A stretch of 64,000 nt of DNA from Marinirhabdus sp050859505 (GTDB lineage Bacteria > Bacteroidota > Bacteroidia > Flavobacteriales > Flavobacteriaceae): contig NZ_CP193934.1 of the NCBI RefSeq assembly GCF_050859505.1, positions 372,001-436,000 of the forward strand. The letters are read 5' to 3'. This document shows positions 27,631-36,063 of the stretch, one piece after another; positions within the stretch are counted from its first letter, which is position 1; each line of letters starts with the position of its first letter. The notes under the pieces were generated by a model, which searched no databases, was not told the origin of the DNA, and saw only the letters and a program-made list of their open reading frames with translations. The position numbers and the translations under genes were made by a program.

Positions 27631-28965
27631 ATGAATGTACAAATCTGGCAATGGGCATTAATAATAGTATCGAGTTTGATACTATTTTTACTATCTCCTT
27701 ATGCCAAAACCACAGATGCTTTTTTTAAGGCAACTCATAAAAAGAAAGCTCCCAGTGCACTTTGGCTTACGGGAAGCTTGATAATCTCGTGGATATTTGC
27801 CAAGAGTATTACGAATGCTGCCAATCTGGGTCTCGATTTTGGTATTGTGGGTGGCGTGGCCTATGCTGGGTATTATTTGTCTTTTACCGTAGCGGGTATT
27901 ATAATGTATCAGTTACGTGTAAAAGGTGGTTTTAAAAGTATTCATCATTTTTTGACCAGTAAGTTTGGTAAAGGAGCGATGGCTTTATTCTCTATATTAA
28001 TTGCTATTAGGCTTTTTAATGAAGTATGGAGTAATACTATGGTTATTGGAAGCTATTTTGGCGAACAGGGAAGCGCTCCTTATTATTGGGCTATTTTGGT
28101 GTTTACCGCATTAACATTAGCATACGCCATTAAGGGTGGTTTAAGTAGTTCTATTTTTACTGATGTCATACAAATGGTTCTATTTTCAGTATTACTTGTA
28201 ATAATTTTGGGCGCTATTTTTTCTGCCGAAGAATTCACTGTGAATGAAGCGGTAACAAGCGGTGTTTGGAGTTTTGAGTTGGGACTTAATTTGTTTTTTG
28301 CCGCCATTATTCAGTCGTTTAGTTATCCGTTTCACGATCCTGTTTTAACCGATAGAGCGTTTTTAAGCTCCCCAAAAGTTACGCGGAAGAGCTTTTTATG
28401 GGCAAGTTTACTGGGTGCGATTTGTATTGTGTTGTTCAGTTTAATTGGCGTGTATGCGCAGCGTCAAGGAATGGCAGGGCAAGCGGCGGTGGAAGTGGGA
28501 AAAGCTTTCGGAGTTATTATTCTATTGGTCATTAATTTTATAATGATTACATCGGCAGCTTCAACGTTAGACAGTACGTTTGCGTCTTTTTCAAAATTAC
28601 TTTCAGTAGATCTAAATATGGGAATCGACCTCACATTTGGTCGTGCCTCTATGGCGGCAATTGCTGTTTTGGGAACTATTCCCGTTTTTTTAGATGCTGA
28701 AATTTTGAGCGCCACCACCATTTCAGGAACTATGGTAATTGGCTTAACACCTGTTTTTATGTTTTGGAATAAAAAAGTACCTCCGATAAGTTTTTATCTC
28801 AGTGTTTTATGTGGTATACTTTTTGGGTTTTTATTAGTCTTTAATGCTTTTCCCGAAGCGTTAATTTTTACCAATGGAAAATATGCAGATTTACTGTGGG
28901 TGAATGTTTGGGGGATTTTAAGTTGTATCATTTTATATGTAGTACCATCGTGGATAAAAAAATAA
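27631..28965 (+). CDS. sodium:solute symporter (SSS family)
   Basis: 444 residues with about 12 membrane segments, slightly short for the family. Recognisable family parts are the first helices (KAPSALWLTGSLIISWIFAK, then TNAANLGLDFG), SKFGKGAMALFS, and the helix 8-like stretch ITSAASTLDSTFASFSK with the sodium-site Ser/Thr residues. It should use the sodium gradient to carry a small organic solute across the inner membrane. It follows the SusCD pair, so together they could form an outer- and inner-membrane uptake route for one compound within the arsenosugar locus. The next gene starts inside its 3' end. Confidence 0.85.
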   Translation: MNVQIWQWALIIVSSLILFLLSPYAKTTDAFFKATHKKKAPSALWLTGSLIISWIFAKSITNAANLGLDFGIVGGVAYAGYYLSFTVAGIIMYQLRVKGGFKSIHHFLTSKFGKGAMALFSILIAIRLFNEVWSNTMVIGSYFGEQGSAPYYWAILVFTALTLAYAIKGGLSSSIFTDVIQMVLFSVLLVIILGAIFSAEEFTVNEAVTSGVWSFELGLNLFFAAIIQSFSYPFHDPVLTDRAFLSSPKVTRKSFLWASLLGAICIVLFSLIGVYAQRQGMAGQAAVEVGKAFGVIILLVINFIMITSAASTLDSTFASFSKLLSVDLNMGIDLTFGRASMAAIAVLGTIPVFLDAEILSATTISGTMVIGLTPVFMFWNKKVPPISFYLSVLCGILFGFLLVFNAFPEALIFTNGKYADLLWVNVWGILSCIILYVVPSWIKK

Positions 28966-29777
28966 TAAATATAGGTTCCATTTCAGGTAAAATATTGCTT
29001 TTTGGCGGCGTATATAGTAATTTACAAGCCTTAGAAAGATTGAAATCTATTGCCGAGAATTTGAACATTCCTCCAGAAAACTGTTTATGCACTGGGGATT
29101 TGGTAGGCTATTGTGCCCAACCCGAAGAAACCATCCAACTCTTTAAATTATGGGGAGCACAGAGCATTTTGGGCAATGTAGAAATACAACTTCGCGATGG
29201 AGCCGAAGATTGTGGCTGCGATTTTAAGGAAGGCTCCCGTTGTGATAGTTTTTCGCAATTGTGGTATCCGTACGCACAAAGTAAACTTTCCAAAAATTCT
29301 ATTGATTTCATTAGCGGTTTGCCAGATCATATTCAGTTTAGATATGCAGGAAAAAAAGTGATGGTGCTGCACGGCGGATATGAAAATATTTCAGAATTTA
29401 TCTATAAATCGACCCCTTGGGAACGAAAGCAAACTAATTTTAATACGACTGAAAGTGATGTGATTATTGCCGGCCATTGCGGATTACCATTTCATCATGA
29501 AAATAATGATAAAATCTGGATAAATCCAGGCGTTATTGGAATGCCAGCCAACGACGGTGAACCACACGTTTGGTATGCTGTTTTAAATGACGAAGGCGGG
29601 AAATTAACTTTTGAGCATTTTAGCTTTCGATACCATCATAAATTAACGAGCTTGTTAATGCAAAATGGGCTTTTACCAGAAGAATACGCCCGAACTATTA
29701 TTACGGGGATTTGGGATAATACGGAAATTTTACCGCCCGTAGAAAGCGGTTTACAAGGGTTTGGCATCCACTTGTAA
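28950..29777 (+). CDS. degenerate, Cys-rich metallophosphoesterase-like protein
   Basis: 275 residues from a GTG at 28950, which overlaps the symporter end by 16 bases and begins one strand before the first motif. It aligns with MPE_2/YfcE-type phosphoesterases: GGVYSNLQAL (19-28), TGDLVGYCAQPEE (48-60), LGNVE (74-78), LHGGYEN (140-146), AGHCGLPF (174-181), NPGVIGMP. Several metal ligands are missing: the DxH pair is G20-V-Y22, GNH is G75-N-V77, and GHxH is G175-H-C-G178, while Asp 50, Asn 76, His 141 and His 176 remain. Seven Cys (45, 47, 55, 88, 90, 98, 177) cluster near the site. A changed or non-catalytic, perhaps metal- or arsenic-binding, role is possible. Confidence 0.75.
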   Translation: MDKKIINIGSISGKILLFGGVYSNLQALERLKSIAENLNIPPENCLCTGDLVGYCAQPEETIQLFKLWGAQSILGNVEIQLRDGAEDCGCDFKEGSRCDSFSQLWYPYAQSKLSKNSIDFISGLPDHIQFRYAGKKVMVLHGGYENISEFIYKSTPWERKQTNFNTTESDVIIAGHCGLPFHHENNDKIWINPGVIGMPANDGEPHVWYAVLNDEGGKLTFEHFSFRYHHKLTSLLMQNGLLPEEYARTIITGIWDNTEILPPVESGLQGFGIHL

Positions 29778-29804
29778 GTTCACTAATTTTGAAAACTTTT
29801 AAAT

Positions 29805-30317
29805 TTGAACAAACTACTTTACATACTACTATTTATTGGGTCGTTTCAATGCGTTGCTCAAAAATCGTTGGATCAATTATTAGAAACCTATAACACTCGA
29901 AGTGTTCCCTATATTTCGGTGGAAGGACTACGCGCGCTTCAAATGAATGAAGACATCACGATTTTGGATGCACGAGAGGCTATAGAATTCAATATAAGTA
30001 CAATAGAAGGGGCACAATGTGTAGGATTTAATGCCTTTTCGATAGAGGAAATTTCAGAAAAAATTACCAATAAAGAACAACCTATTATAGTGTATTGTTC
30101 TCTGGGAATACGGAGCGAAGAAGTAGGTGAGAAATTACAGAAAGCTGGCTATACCAACGTTCAAAACCTTTATGGTGGCATCTTTGAATGGAAAAACAAA
30201 GGATATCCTACACTAAATGCTGCCAAAAAAGAAACCGATAGTATCCATACGTTTTCAAAAGCGTGGAGTAAATGGCTATTGAAAGGAATTCCTGTATTTG
30301 AGAAGAATACTAACTAA
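29805..30317 (+). CDS. secreted rhodanese-like protein
   Basis: 170 residues from a TTG at 29805 that opens a signal peptide (LNKLLYILLFIGSFQCVAQ). One rhodanese domain with active Cys 98 in VYCSLGIRSEEVGEKL and the closing motif NLYGGIFEWKNKGYP. Single-domain rhodaneses transfer sulfane sulfur or reduce arsenate-like oxyanions in some relatives; the loop CSLGIRS is six residues, the rhodanese (not the Cdc25/arsenate reductase) length. A C-terminal tail of 30 residues is unique. It lies between the phosphoesterase-like gene and a glycosyltransferase-like gene of the arsenosugar cluster and should act in the periplasm. Confidence 0.82.
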   Translation: MNKLLYILLFIGSFQCVAQKSLDQLLETYNTRSVPYISVEGLRALQMNEDITILDAREAIEFNISTIEGAQCVGFNAFSIEEISEKITNKEQPIIVYCSLGIRSEEVGEKLQKAGYTNVQNLYGGIFEWKNKGYPTLNAAKKETDSIHTFSKAWSKWLLKGIPVFEKNTN

Positions 30318-30378
30318 AAACACAGAATAAGCAGCTGTATGATTTGTACCTCTACACTCCTATCTCTAAATTAAAAAT

Positions 30379-31062
30379 ATGCCCATACTAGGTTTAAAAA
30401 ATACAGAAAACAAGGACAACGGTAAGGAGGTATTTCATTTCCCAAGCTCAAAAAATGCCCTTATTATTTTCACCCGAAATCCAGAACTAGGCAAGTGTAA
30501 AACACGATTAGCAGCAACAATTGGGAACGAAGCCGCACTTGAGATTTATAAATTCCTAATTGTCCATACCGTTAAAATTTCAACAGAGGTAATTGCAGAT
30601 AAGTTTGTGTATTACTCTGAAGAACGCAGAAAAAATGATTATTGGAACGATGCTACTTTCAGTAAAAAAACACAACACGGTTCCGATTTAGGAATACGTA
30701 TGGAAAATGCTTTTAATGAGGTTTTTGCGCTCGGTTACGAAAGAGCCATTATCATTGGAAGCGATATGTACGATATAACTGCTGCAGCTATTGACGAAGC
30801 ATTTCGAAAATTAGCCAGCAACAATTTTGTCCTGGGCCCAGCAGAAGATGGTGGCTATTATTTATTGGGAATGAAAACTATACAACCTGATATTTTCAGA
30901 AATAAAAAGTGGGGTACCGAAACGGTTCAAAAAGAAACCTTGGCAGATTTGAAAGACGAAAGCGTGGCTCTTTTAGCCGAAAAAAATGATGTAGATTATT
31001 ATGAAGACATTATGGATATAGAAGTATTTCAGCAGTTTTTACCTAACACAATAAAAAAATAA
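30379..31062 (+). CDS. TIGR04282-family arsenosugar biosynthesis glycosyltransferase, second copy
   Basis: 227 residues with a full CofC-like core: FTRNPELGKCKTRLA at 31-45 (nucleotide loop), IIGSDMYDITAAAIDEAF near 126-143 and LGPAEDGGYYLLGMK near 152-166. The first 25 residues (polar) are outside the family core. TIGR04282 members sit beside arsS and arsM and are believed to act as glycosyltransferases in arsenosugar assembly; the donor is not shown. It is a paralog of the 21980 gene but keeps the nucleotide loop better, so it is the better candidate for catalytic activity. Two hairpins follow it before the phosphorylase gene. Confidence 0.87.
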   Translation: MPILGLKNTENKDNGKEVFHFPSSKNALIIFTRNPELGKCKTRLAATIGNEAALEIYKFLIVHTVKISTEVIADKFVYYSEERRKNDYWNDATFSKKTQHGSDLGIRMENAFNEVFALGYERAIIIGSDMYDITAAAIDEAFRKLASNNFVLGPAEDGGYYLLGMKTIQPDIFRNKKWGTETVQKETLADLKDESVALLAEKNDVDYYEDIMDIEVFQQFLPNTIKK

Positions 31063-31074
31063 AAGCAGCCCCTT

Positions 31075-31144
31075 ACCCCTAAAGGGTGCGCTTTCTTAAA
31101 ATAAGTACACATAGAACAAATTTACCCCTTAAGGGTCGGGGTAA
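31075..31144. repeat. two small hairpins between glycosyltransferase and phosphorylase genes
   Basis: ACCC-CTAAA-GGGT within AAAGC/GCTTT arms (about 31063-31093), then TTACCCC / GGGGTAA (31122-31144). They share the ACCCCT-AAGGGT theme and may act as a weak terminator or processing site. Confidence 0.5.
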
Positions 31145-31183
31145 TAAATTTGAAAAAAACTATCTATTTACACGGACACCAAT

Positions 31184-31996
31184 ATGAAAAAATATATAAA
31201 ACAAGCAGTAGAATTTTTACAACAACGAGGCTTCGGCACCCCTGAAATAGGAATTATTTTAGGAACTGGTCTCGGTAAAATCTTAGAAGATGTAGAAATT
31301 GAAGCCGAAATGAGCTACAATCATATTCCTAACTTCCCTACAGCCACCGTAGAATTTCATACGGGTAAACTAATTTACGGAACCTTAGGTGGCAAAAAAG
31401 TGATTTTGATGCAAGGTCGCTTTCATGTGTACGAAGGCTATTCACTTCAGGATGTAACCTTCCCTGTACGCGTAATGAAGCACTTGGGAATTCAACAATT
31501 ACTGGTAAGTAATGCCTCTGGCGCTATTAATAGCACCTTTAAAAAAGGAGAGCTCATGTTAATAGACGACCATATTAACTTACAAGGGGGTTCTCCATTA
31601 GCCATAAAAGGTGTTGAAAAGTTGGGCGAGCGCTTTGTGGACATGAGTGCTCCTTACGACATAGAAATGAATAAAAAGATTGAAGTCATTGCAAAAAAGC
31701 ACAATATCAATTTACACAAAGGAGTGTATGCAAGCGTCGTTGGCCCACAGTTAGAGACACGTGCCGAGTATCGGTATTTGAAAATTATAGGAGCCGATGC
31801 TGTTGGAATGAGTACCGTTCCCGAGATAATTGTCGCCAATCATTTAAGATTGCCTGTTGTGGCAATTTCGGTGTTGACAGATGAGTGCGATCCAGATAAT
31901 TTACAACCTGTAAATATTTCAGATATCATTGCGCAAGCGGGCAAAGCAGAGCCAGATATGATCACACTTTTTACCGAACTTATAAAACAATTATAA
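31184..31996 (+). CDS. purine-nucleoside phosphorylase (trimeric type)
   Basis: 270 residues, normal for the low-mass trimeric PNP family. GTGLGK at 27-32 (phosphate loop), GRFHVYEGYSLQDVTFPVRV in the 80s to 100s, SNASGAIN (about 107), VGPQLETRAEYRYLK (about 186-200) and GMSTVPEIIVANH (about 206-218, with the purine-site Glu) are all intact. It splits purine nucleosides with phosphate to base and ribose-1-phosphate. In this cluster it may remove adenine from the ArsS product (5'-deoxy-5'-dimethylarsinoyl adenosine), which is inference from its place between the TIGR04282 and arsM genes; ordinary purine salvage is the alternative. Confidence 0.9.
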   Translation: MKKYIKQAVEFLQQRGFGTPEIGIILGTGLGKILEDVEIEAEMSYNHIPNFPTATVEFHTGKLIYGTLGGKKVILMQGRFHVYEGYSLQDVTFPVRVMKHLGIQQLLVSNASGAINSTFKKGELMLIDDHINLQGGSPLAIKGVEKLGERFVDMSAPYDIEMNKKIEVIAKKHNINLHKGVYASVVGPQLETRAEYRYLKIIGADAVGMSTVPEIIVANHLRLPVVAISVLTDECDPDNLQPVNISDIIAQAGKAEPDMITLFTELIKQL

Positions 31997-32013
31997 ATTA
32001 CTAGGCAGTGATT

Positions 32014-32058
32014 AACAGCAGTAGGCAGTGAAGCCCCTGCAAACTAAACACTGCTGTT
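32014..32058. repeat. inverted repeat upstream of arsM
   Basis: AACAGCAGT (32014-32022) and ACTGCTGTT (32050-32058) are perfect complements with a 27-base loop, ending 14 bases before the arsM start. It may be an operator or leader hairpin. The motif GGCAGTG also repeats directly within it. Confidence 0.45.
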
Positions 32059-32072
32059 GCACACTTAAAAAT

Positions 32073-33041
32073 ATGAGTTATTTAGATACTACCCATGATG
32101 TTTATAAAGAAGCTGCATTAACCCCAGATGTTGGGCTTTGCTGTACCACTAATCCTGTTTGGGAATTACCAGGTTTAAAAATCCCAAAAATCATGCAGGA
32201 AATGAATTACGGCTGTGGGAGTACTGTACACGCACGCGATCTTTCCAACAATCCAAAAATGCTTTATGTAGGTGTTGGAGGTGGAATGGAATTACTACAA
32301 TTCTCTTATTTCAATCGTGTAAAAGGTGGCGTGGTTGGTGTAGATGTAGTAGATGAAATGCTAGAGGCTTCGCGTAAAAACTTCAAAATTGCTGAAGCTC
32401 AAAACGATTGGTTTAAAAGTGAATTTGTAGCCCTTAAAAAAGGAGACGCATTACATTTACCCGTGGACGATAACACCATAGATGTGGCAGCACAAAATTG
32501 TCTTTTCAACATATTTAAGGCTGAAGATTTAAAACGCGCCATAGAAGAAATGTACCGCGTCCTTAAACCTCATGGAAAACTGGTGATGAGTGACCCTACT
32601 TGCGAACAGGAAATGAATGAAACATTGAGAAACGATGATCGTTTACGCGCCTTATGTCTAAGTGGAAGTCTCCCTATTGCCGAATATGTAAAAGCATTGA
32701 CAGATGTAGGGTTTGGCACTATAGAAATTAGAGCCCGCAAGCCCTACCGAATCCTCGATCCAAAAAATTATCCCACAGACGAACTTATCTATATTGAAAG
32801 TATTGAAGTAGCTGCGATTAAAGACCCTATGCCCGAAGATGGCCCTTGTATTTTCACAGGAAAAGCAGCGATTTACTACGGGGATCAGGATTATTTTGAC
32901 GACAAACTAGGTCATATTTTATTAAAAAACCAGCCTTTAGCTATTTGTGATAAAACTGCTGAAGCATTAAAAAAATTAGGGAGAGATGATATTTATTTTA
33001 GCGAATCAACGTTTCATTATGACGGCGGGGGATGTTGCTAG
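32073..33041 (+). CDS. arsM: arsenosugar biosynthesis arsenite methyltransferase ArsM
   Basis: 322 residues from the ATG at 32073 (MSYLDTTHDVYKE); a GTG further upstream lies in the inverted repeat. The arsenosugar-type ArsM signature is present: Cys pair 23-24 (GLCCTTNPVW), Cys 48 in NYGCGSTVHA, SAM site YVGVGGGMELLQF at 65-77, VDVVDEMLEASRK (about 94), and the C-terminal end GGGCC. The Cys residues bind As(III) in this family, which adds methyl groups from SAM to give mono- and dimethylarsenic. That product is the expected substrate of ArsS, encoded 11 kb upstream on the same strand. Confidence 0.92.
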   Translation: MSYLDTTHDVYKEAALTPDVGLCCTTNPVWELPGLKIPKIMQEMNYGCGSTVHARDLSNNPKMLYVGVGGGMELLQFSYFNRVKGGVVGVDVVDEMLEASRKNFKIAEAQNDWFKSEFVALKKGDALHLPVDDNTIDVAAQNCLFNIFKAEDLKRAIEEMYRVLKPHGKLVMSDPTCEQEMNETLRNDDRLRALCLSGSLPIAEYVKALTDVGFGTIEIRARKPYRILDPKNYPTDELIYIESIEVAAIKDPMPEDGPCIFTGKAAIYYGDQDYFDDKLGHILLKNQPLAICDKTAEALKKLGRDDIYFSESTFHYDGGGCC

Positions 33042-33170
33042 TTTCTATCTTTTTTTCTTAGAAGAGCTTTTGGTATCTTTTGAAAAAATACCCAGCTAGA
33101 TAAAATTTTGAGTTAAATTTATAAAAAAAGACAAATTTGGGAGATCTTAAGGACGTTTCAAATTTATTAA

Positions 33171-34064
33171 ATGGAAAAATACACCAACATATTTAAGGAT
33201 TCCTACCAAGGGTATTTTAATTACTTATTAAACGAAATTACATCGTTCCATTGGGAGAACTACTTCTATGGTTTAATAATTGTTTCGCTATTTGTATGGG
33301 GCTTAGAATTACTTTTTCCTTGGAGAAAAAATCAAAAAGTGTTTCGTAAGGATTTTTGGCTGGATACTTTTTATATGTTTTTCAACTTCTTTTTACTGAA
33401 TCTGATTGTTTTAATTTTTTTATCCAATACTACAGAAGCTCTTTTTAATGACCTATTGGGTATTTTCAATTTAGAAGTTTCAGATTTTACGCTCGTAGAT
33501 CTTGATGCGCTACCCTACGGCATTGGATTGTTAGTGTTTTTTGTGATTTCAGATTTTGTACAATGGAACACCCACCGCTTATTACATCGTGTTCCCTTTC
33601 TCTGGAACTTTCACAAACTACATCATTCGGTAAAAGAAATGGGCTTTGCTGCGCATCTTCGGTATCACTGGATGGAACCTGTGGTGTATAAATCTATATT
33701 GTATATTCCACTGGCAATCATTGGCGGCTTTGATGTGACCGATGTTGCCTTAGTTCACTTTTTTGCGTTAACCGTTGGTCACTTAAACCACGCCAACTTA
33801 GGATGGGACTACGGAGTTTTAAAATATATCTTCAACAACCCGAAAATGCACATTTGGCACCACGCAAAGGAGTTGCCAGCGAATCATCGCTATGGGGTTA
33901 ACTATGGTCTCACGCTTAGCATATGGGACTATTTGTTTAAAACAAATCATATTCCTCATAATGGCAGGGATATTGAATTGGGTTTCGACGGCGACGAAAC
34001 ATTTCCGCAAAATTTTTTTAAACAAGAAGCCTATCCGTTGTCCAGCAATGACAAGAATTCATAA
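33171..34064 (+). CDS. fatty-acid hydroxylase/sterol desaturase superfamily protein
   Basis: 297 residues with 4-5 membrane segments and the three His clusters of the superfamily: HRLLHR (about 134-139), HKLHHS (about 147-152) and HIWHHAKELPANHRYG (about 226-241). These bind a di-iron centre for hydroxylation or desaturation of lipids or carotenoid-like molecules in the inner membrane. The gene is 130 bases after arsM and just before two DUF547 genes. Its presence inside the arsenosugar locus raises the idea of arsenolipid or polar-lipid modification, but no substrate can be read from the sequence. Confidence 0.82.
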   Translation: MEKYTNIFKDSYQGYFNYLLNEITSFHWENYFYGLIIVSLFVWGLELLFPWRKNQKVFRKDFWLDTFYMFFNFFLLNLIVLIFLSNTTEALFNDLLGIFNLEVSDFTLVDLDALPYGIGLLVFFVISDFVQWNTHRLLHRVPFLWNFHKLHHSVKEMGFAAHLRYHWMEPVVYKSILYIPLAIIGGFDVTDVALVHFFALTVGHLNHANLGWDYGVLKYIFNNPKMHIWHHAKELPANHRYGVNYGLTLSIWDYLFKTNHIPHNGRDIELGFDGDETFPQNFFKQEAYPLSSNDKNS

Positions 34065-34142
34065 CTACTGCAACAACAATGGAACACATCTTGATAGTAA
34101 AGGTTATAAATTACGACTGAACGCTTGTTAGAACTTAAGATT

Positions 34143-35069
34143 ATGAAATATTATATAGCAATACTCTTTACAACTCTTTTACTAACTTCCTGTGAAACCA
34201 CTAAAGAAGTTAATAAGGAAGCTGCCAAATCAGGCAAAGCAAATACTACAACCGTTGGTGTTGCGCCTCAAAAAAAACAAGATAGCGTGGAAATTACCGT
34301 TGGAACCGGAACTAAAGTAGGCACTACACAACCCATTAAAGATATGGAAACAGCGCCGCCTATGACTGAAAATGATAGTATCGTCGAAATTAACCCCCAG
34401 GCATTTATACCTCCTATACAAACTGAAAAATTTAATCACGCTGAATTAAATAATTTATTAAAAAAATATGTTTCAGACAAAGGGAATGTAAACTACGAAG
34501 GCTTCAGAAAGAACAGTAAGGCACTTAGAGATTATATAGCTTCTTTAGGAAAAAATATGCCTAACGAAAGCTGGTCCAAAAACGATAAACTTGCCTATTG
34601 GATGAATGCCTATAATGCCATGACGGTAGATTTAATTTTAAGGAATTTACCTTTAGAAAGTATAAAAGACATTGACAAACCGTGGGACCAACGTCTTTGG
34701 AAACTGGGCGACAAATGGTACAACTTGGACGAAATTGAACATCAAATACTTCGAAAAATGGACGAACCTAAAATTCACTTCGGAATTAACTGTGCTTCTT
34801 TTTCTTGCCCGCCATTACTCAATGAAGCTTTTACTGCTGATAAAGTAGACAGCCAACTAACGTTTCTTGCCAAACGATTCATTAATGATGGCTCTCGAAA
34901 CACCCTCACTACCACTAGTATTGAGGTATCGAAAATTTTTAATTGGTTTTCAAAAGACTTCAAACAAAACGGAAGCCTGATTGATTTTCTAAACCAATAT
35001 TCAGAAACAAAGATTTCGGCGAATGCTAAAGTGCGCTATAAAGACTACGATTGGGCACTCAATAATTAA
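34143..35069 (+). CDS. DUF547 lipoprotein, copy 1
   Basis: 308 residues from the ATG at 34143, which sets a lipobox (TTLLLTSC, Cys 17). A polar linker of about 80 residues rich in Thr, Lys and Pro follows, then the DUF547 domain: LAYWMNAYNAMTVDLILRN, PWDQRLWKLGDKWYNLDEIE and HFGINCASFSCPPLLNEAF, with the conserved Cys pair CASFSC. The domain ends in YKDYDWALNN. DUF547 function is not established. It is in tandem with copy 2; copy 3 lies 4 kb further on the other strand. Confidence 0.85.
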   Translation: MKYYIAILFTTLLLTSCETTKEVNKEAAKSGKANTTTVGVAPQKKQDSVEITVGTGTKVGTTQPIKDMETAPPMTENDSIVEINPQAFIPPIQTEKFNHAELNNLLKKYVSDKGNVNYEGFRKNSKALRDYIASLGKNMPNESWSKNDKLAYWMNAYNAMTVDLILRNLPLESIKDIDKPWDQRLWKLGDKWYNLDEIEHQILRKMDEPKIHFGINCASFSCPPLLNEAFTADKVDSQLTFLAKRFINDGSRNTLTTTSIEVSKIFNWFSKDFKQNGSLIDFLNQYSETKISANAKVRYKDYDWALNN

Positions 35070-35159
35070 ATTTTTGCTAAAACTAACACAAGCCTGTGTT
35101 AACCCGCTCTATAGTAACAAACCTAGGTTGTACATTGTAGCTATATAAAAAACCAATCT

Positions 35160-35960
35160 ATGAAACTATTTAAATATATCGCTTTACTTACCGTAGTTGC
35201 GTTCACCCTTCAAAGTTGTAATCTATTATCTGCAGCGGGTGTTACCAGTCAAGGACAACCTACCAAAAAGGTAGAAGGTACTTTAACCTCAACCACAGCA
35301 AATTCTGAGGTAAATGTAGATCATTCCCAATGGACCAAATTGTTGCAACAGTACGTTGACAAGAAAGGAATGGTAAATTATAAAGGTTTCCAAAAAGACG
35401 AAAAACAATTGGACGCCTATCTTGATATGCTTGCTGCAAAAGATCCGAATAACGATTGGAGTGTACAGGAATTATTAGCTTTTTACATAAATCTTTACAA
35501 CGCCCAAACCGTAAAATTAATTGTGGAAAATTATCCTACCAAAAGTATTAAAGATTTAGATGGCCCCTGGACCAAAGGTCGTGCAAGAGTTGACGGACGT
35601 GAATTATCCTTAGGTGGGATTGAAAATGGAATTCTCCGTAAAATGAACGAACCAAGAATTCACTTTGCAATTAATTGCGCCTCTATTTCGTGTCCAAAAT
35701 TATTAGACGAAGCTTATACGGCTGCAAAAATAAATGAGCAATTAGACCAAGTCACCAAAGAGTTTATCAATAGCGATAATAACGACATTAAAGAAAACGA
35801 AGCCCAGCTATCTTCTATATTTACCTTTTACCCAAACGATTGGAAAGTAAATGGAAAAGTGAACATTACTGGGTATATTAATCAATACAGCAAACAAAAA
35901 TTAAACCCTAATGCTACGCTTACCTACAAGAATTACGATTGGGGTTTGAATGAACAATAA
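35160..35960 (+). CDS. DUF547 lipoprotein, copy 2
   Basis: 266 residues with lipobox TLQSC (Cys 20) and a short Ser/Thr linker. The domain repeats the pattern of copy 1: LLAFYINLYNAQTVKLIVEN, PWTKGRARVDGRELSLGGIE, HFAINCASISCPKLLDEAY and the end YKNYDWGLNEQ. The Cys pair CASISC is kept, so both copies may bind a metal or arsenical or form a disulfide. The gene is 90 bases after copy 1 and is closed by a clear terminator. Function unknown; the tandem duplication next to arsM points to a role in the same pathway. Confidence 0.85.
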   Translation: MKLFKYIALLTVVAFTLQSCNLLSAAGVTSQGQPTKKVEGTLTSTTANSEVNVDHSQWTKLLQQYVDKKGMVNYKGFQKDEKQLDAYLDMLAAKDPNNDWSVQELLAFYINLYNAQTVKLIVENYPTKSIKDLDGPWTKGRARVDGRELSLGGIENGILRKMNEPRIHFAINCASISCPKLLDEAYTAAKINEQLDQVTKEFINSDNNDIKENEAQLSSIFTFYPNDWKVNGKVNITGYINQYSKQKLNPNATLTYKNYDWGLNEQ

Positions 35961-35985
35961 TATAAAGTATATACTAAAACCTTGG

Positions 35986-36018
35986 CCTTGCAGATTATTT
36001 TATCTGTAAGGTTTTTTG
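35986..36018 (+). terminator. terminator after the DUF547 tandem
   Basis: CCTTGCAGAT (35986-35995) pairs with ATCTGTAAGG (36002-36011), one G-T wobble, loop TATTTT, followed by TTTTTT. Confidence 0.85.
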
Positions 36019-36063
36019 TTTCTGAAACAACCGAGACCTTAAAATTTGCGTAAATTTACATCT

